Part shown: in pieces, positions 4,593-7,011 of the stretch
Layout of the letters: each line of letters starts with the position of its first letter
How positions within the stretch are numbered: position 1 is the first letter of the stretch
Source: Bdellovibrionales bacterium
Lineage (GTDB): Bacteria > Bdellovibrionota > Bdellovibrionia > Bdellovibrionales > UBA1609
Direction of reading: 5' to 3'
Assembly: GCA_027451425.1 (NCBI GenBank)
Contig: DAIDJH010000086.1
Span: 279-7,289 of the forward strand
Length of the DNA: 7,011 bases
Position numbers and translations under genes: made by a program
The notes under the pieces: model-generated
The model's database searches: none
What the model saw: the letters and a program-made list of their open reading frames with translations, nothing else
Told to the model about the DNA's origin: nothing

Positions 4593-6581
4593 ATGAACTA
4601 TATTTTCTGGCTGTTTACCTCTTGGCTTTTGTTATCGTCGCCGGTCTATGCGTTGGCCGATTCGCGGAGTCTCATCAACAAGGCGCTCACTTTGCGGCTT
4701 AATTACGATCCGGTGTGGTTGCGATTGGGTCACTACCACAAACGACTTGGCATTTTGGGTTCATATTGGGAAAGTGATGAATCCGATGCCGATTTTTTTG
4801 TCGCCCCCGATGGCAAGCAGAACCCAACGTCCGAATTGATTGCTACAATTCGCGGATTTTTCAGCTCACACAAAAGACGATTAAGCCACTCACGGCCGTC
4901 AGAGACCGTGAAGTGCGAATTCCCAGCGCGATATTTTTATTTGATGACCCGACTGGGGATGCATCCAAGCGAGTTGGATTTCTCAGACTGCACCGATTAT
5001 GTCGAATTTCGCGATCGCACCAACGCGAACTCTGTCACAGTCGTTTTTTCATCCTATTATATGGGGAACCCGGAATCGGTATTTGGCCATACACTTTTGC
5101 GGCTGAATCAAGCCGATCCGAACTCTGAACATTCAGCTCTGCTTGATTATGGAGTCAACTATGCGGCGGTGCCAAATACATCCAATCCAATTCTTTACGC
5201 GTGGGACGGCCTGTTCGGAGGGTTCCGGGGTGAATTTGCAAGCATGCACTATTATTACAAAGTGCGCGAGTACAATGATTTCGATTCTCGTGATCTTTGG
5301 GAATACGATATCAATCTAACTCCCGCCGAGGTAGCGCAGCTCGTGCGCCACATCTGGGAGCTCGGATTTGCATCATTTCGTTATTATTATTTAACCAGCA
5401 ATTGTTCATACCAACTGATCGGCGCACTCGACGCGGCCGTGCCGCGACTGAATCTTGAAAGCCGAATTCCATTTTGGGTGATACCGGCTGACACAATTCG
5501 TGCCATTTACAACACCCCAGGATTAGTTAATAGAGTTCGCTTTCGACCTTCTTTATATCGACAATTTGAATCTCGGTACAAGCTTTTGAGTTCTAGAGAA
5601 AAGTCTAAGCTTCGCGAATTGGCGTTATCAATACGACACGATCAAAGAGACTCCGCCAAAATTAAGCGTGATATACTGAAAATTAAGGATGCCACGGTGA
5701 TGGATGCGGCACTGGATTATATTGACGCCCGTTTTGGCAAGGCACTTCTTCGTAAAGATCCAAAAATTTCGGAGATGAAACAAGAATTTCTCATCGCGCG
5801 CAGCCGATTGCCCATTGCGAAACCGCCACCGGAGATTAGTGAACCCAATTCCGCTCCGCATCTTGGGCATGGAACATTTCGCTGGTCCATCGGTCGTGGC
5901 ACGGAGACCTTGCCTTCGACAAATGACGGTTTTACGGATTTGAGCGTTCGATTTGCTCTGCATAGTGAAGTGGACCCAACGATCGGATACCCACCGCGAT
6001 CGGATGTCGAGTTCATGCACATAATTGGTCACATTTACGATGCACAACCTCGATCGAGCGTTTCACCGAGACAAAACCTCGACCCTGAAATTGAGGAAGT
6101 GCGCTTGATCGAGGTGCAGAACCTAGTCCCGTACGACAGTAATTTTCCCCATTGGTCTTGGAAGTTCCGCGTTGGCGGTGAAGAAACACACGACACTGCG
6201 CTTTGTTCCCGCTGTTTTTCTGGAGTGAATGAAGCTGCGTTCGGCCTTACATGGGTCCCGAATTTTATTTCCAGCCTCACCGCGTACGCGCTGGTTGATA
6301 GTCAATTAAATATAGGCGACTTTCTCGGTGGGAGCGCGAGCCTCGCAATCGGGCCTATGGTGGGGTTTCGCCAAGTTTGGAATCCTAGATTTGTATCAAC
6401 TCTTGAAGAGCTAAGTTTCGTCGAGATTCATTCGGCTGACAGGATATTTGGTTCGAGATTTCGGTTTGACACTGAATATTCGCTAATAAATAATTTGAGT
6501 TTTTTCATGTCTGGAATGTGGATAAGCTCACCGACGGCTGGTGGGCAAATGATTGAAGCCGGTCTGCGGATTTTCCGTTGA
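4593..6581 (+). CDS. Exported DUF4105 (Lnb N-terminal periplasmic domain) protein with probable C-terminal beta-barrel
   Basis: A 662-residue envelope protein. The signal peptide MNYIFWLFTSWLLLSSPVYA ends at about residue 20, and the ATG at 4593 is preferred over an in-frame TTG at 4584. The DUF4105 domain spans about 105-310. It carries FGHTLLRL, with candidate catalytic His166, and SNCSYQLIGALD, with candidate nucleophile Cys271. I recall this domain being renamed after Lnb, a Bacteroidota lipoprotein N-acyltransferase with a papain-like Cys/His arrangement. Whether this protein shares that activity is unknown. After a helical, charged linker (about 320-410), the second half has family landmarks: PHLGHGTFRWSIGRG, DPTIGYPPRSDVEF, NLVPYDSNF-PHWSW and a C538xxC541 pair. 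Alternating strands then run to the end (AGLRIFR), which suggests an outer-membrane barrel. No Shine-Dalgarno is evident, because a terminator hairpin lies just upstream. Confidence 0.85.
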   Translation: MNYIFWLFTSWLLLSSPVYALADSRSLINKALTLRLNYDPVWLRLGHYHKRLGILGSYWESDESDADFFVAPDGKQNPTSELIATIRGFFSSHKRRLSHSRPSETVKCEFPARYFYLMTRLGMHPSELDFSDCTDYVEFRDRTNANSVTVVFSSYYMGNPESVFGHTLLRLNQADPNSEHSALLDYGVNYAAVPNTSNPILYAWDGLFGGFRGEFASMHYYYKVREYNDFDSRDLWEYDINLTPAEVAQLVRHIWELGFASFRYYYLTSNCSYQLIGALDAAVPRLNLESRIPFWVIPADTIRAIYNTPGLVNRVRFRPSLYRQFESRYKLLSSREKSKLRELALSIRHDQRDSAKIKRDILKIKDATVMDAALDYIDARFGKALLRKDPKISEMKQEFLIARSRLPIAKPPPEISEPNSAPHLGHGTFRWSIGRGTETLPSTNDGFTDLSVRFALHSEVDPTIGYPPRSDVEFMHIIGHIYDAQPRSSVSPRQNLDPEIEEVRLIEVQNLVPYDSNFPHWSWKFRVGGEETHDTALCSRCFSGVNEAAFGLTWVPNFISSLTAYALVDSQLNIGDFLGGSASLAIGPMVGFRQVWNPRFVSTLEELSFVEIHSADRIFGSRFRFDTEYSLINNLSFFMSGMWISSPTAGGQMIEAGLRIFR

Positions 6582-6635
6582 AATCTGTTCGCTCCGACAC
6601 TCATGCCTTGAGCGCATTTCGGCGGCGGCTAAACG

Positions 6636-7011
6636 CTAATCGAAGTCATAATTAATGCCGGCCGAGACCGCGGTGATATTGGGGTACGGTTGCCCCGTGC
6701 TGTCAGTGCCTTGAGTGGTGGAATATGAGACCGAAAGCGGCGTTGAGAAGTTATCCGTCCAAAAAATTTCGCATTTGAGAGTGTAAGCGTTGGAGTCGCT
6801 GCCGTCGAACGCGAGCTGGCTTTTTTCAACCTCGGCTCCTAAATCGAAATAGGTGAATGAATAAGTGGCACTCAAACTCTGCGAAGTGTTGATGAATTGT
6901 TCGGTGAGAGCCTCGTAGTTGCTTAAGTCTCTAGAGAGGCCCTTGAGCGATGTCAGGTAGGTAAAAGTCGGCGAATAAGAATGCGACTCCACATTGGCGC
7001 TGAGATGCCAA
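6636..7011 (-). CDS. Probable outer-membrane beta-barrel protein (C-terminal part)
   Basis: The frame is open on the minus strand from the right edge to a TAG at 6638-6636, giving 124 residues of a longer protein. A GTG at 6992 is probably internal, because the frame continues upstream through WHLSAN. The sequence alternates polar and hydrophobic residues with many Ser, Thr, Tyr and Phe (LSATYSFTYFDLGAEVEKS, PLSVSYSTTQGTD). It ends ITAVSAGINYDFD, close to the aromatic C-terminal beta-signal recognised by the BAM complex, though one Asp follows the final Phe. I do not recognise a specific family. It converges on the DUF4105 gene across a 54-base gap with no clear terminator. A passenger or other strand-rich surface protein is possible. 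Confidence 0.62.
   Translation of the reverse strand, partial: WHLSANVESHSYSPTFTYLTSLKGLSRDLSNYEALTEQFINTSQSLSATYSFTYFDLGAEVEKSQLAFDGSDSNAYTLKCEIFWTDNFSTPLSVSYSTTQGTDSTGQPYPNITAVSAGINYDFD

Noticed and set aside
5628..6047. 139-residue open frame on the minus strand inside the DUF4105 gene
   Set aside because: It lies entirely antisense to a well-supported gene, has no recognisable domain or signal peptide and no clear ribosome site.
6582..6635. Shared bidirectional terminator between the convergent genes
   Set aside because: Only short pairings are visible (CGCTC with GAGCG across a 15-base loop), without T-runs on either strand.

Overview
The window looks like ordinary chromosomal DNA from a Gram-negative bacterium with an outer membrane. 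The evidence is two lipoprotein signal peptides, several Sec signal peptides and two proteins that look like outer-membrane beta-barrels. The tandem DUF3015 proteins next to a DUF4105 protein, with lipoproteins nearby, suggest a Bdellovibrionota or delta/gamma-proteobacterial genome. That placement is inference from gene content, not from a marker gene. There is no sign of a phage, insertion sequence, CRISPR array, tRNA or rRNA, and no gene-free stretch longer than about 70 bases.

Left part (1-3451, all + strand): the end of a class I fructose-bisphosphate aldolase (FbaB type) overlaps the start of lysS, the class II lysyl-tRNA synthetase. lysS overlaps or touches a gene for a lipoprotein with two rhodanese-like domains, and an alpha/beta-hydrolase lipoprotein follows 28 bases later. 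The overlaps imply one co-transcribed, partly translationally coupled unit. It mixes housekeeping genes with two envelope genes.

Middle part (3452-4585): a 71-base gap with a perfect inverted repeat leads into two tandem, clearly paralogous, exported DUF3015 proteins. Each has four cysteines at matching places. A convincing Rho-independent terminator ends this pair.

Right part (4593-6581): a 662-residue exported protein begins only 7 bases after the terminator's T-run. Its N-terminal half is a DUF4105 domain (which I recall is now called the Lnb N-terminal periplasmic domain) with candidate His and Cys catalytic residues. Its C-terminal half is strand-rich and probably a beta-barrel. A convergent gene on the minus strand enters from the right edge and encodes the C-terminus of another probable outer-membrane beta-barrel.

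The most interesting unit is DUF3015-DUF3015-terminator-DUF4105: two small disulfide-type secreted proteins and a probable envelope cysteine enzyme whose expression seems to require read-through of a terminator. The second point of interest is a double rhodanese lipoprotein that appears to have lost its catalytic cysteine in both domains.
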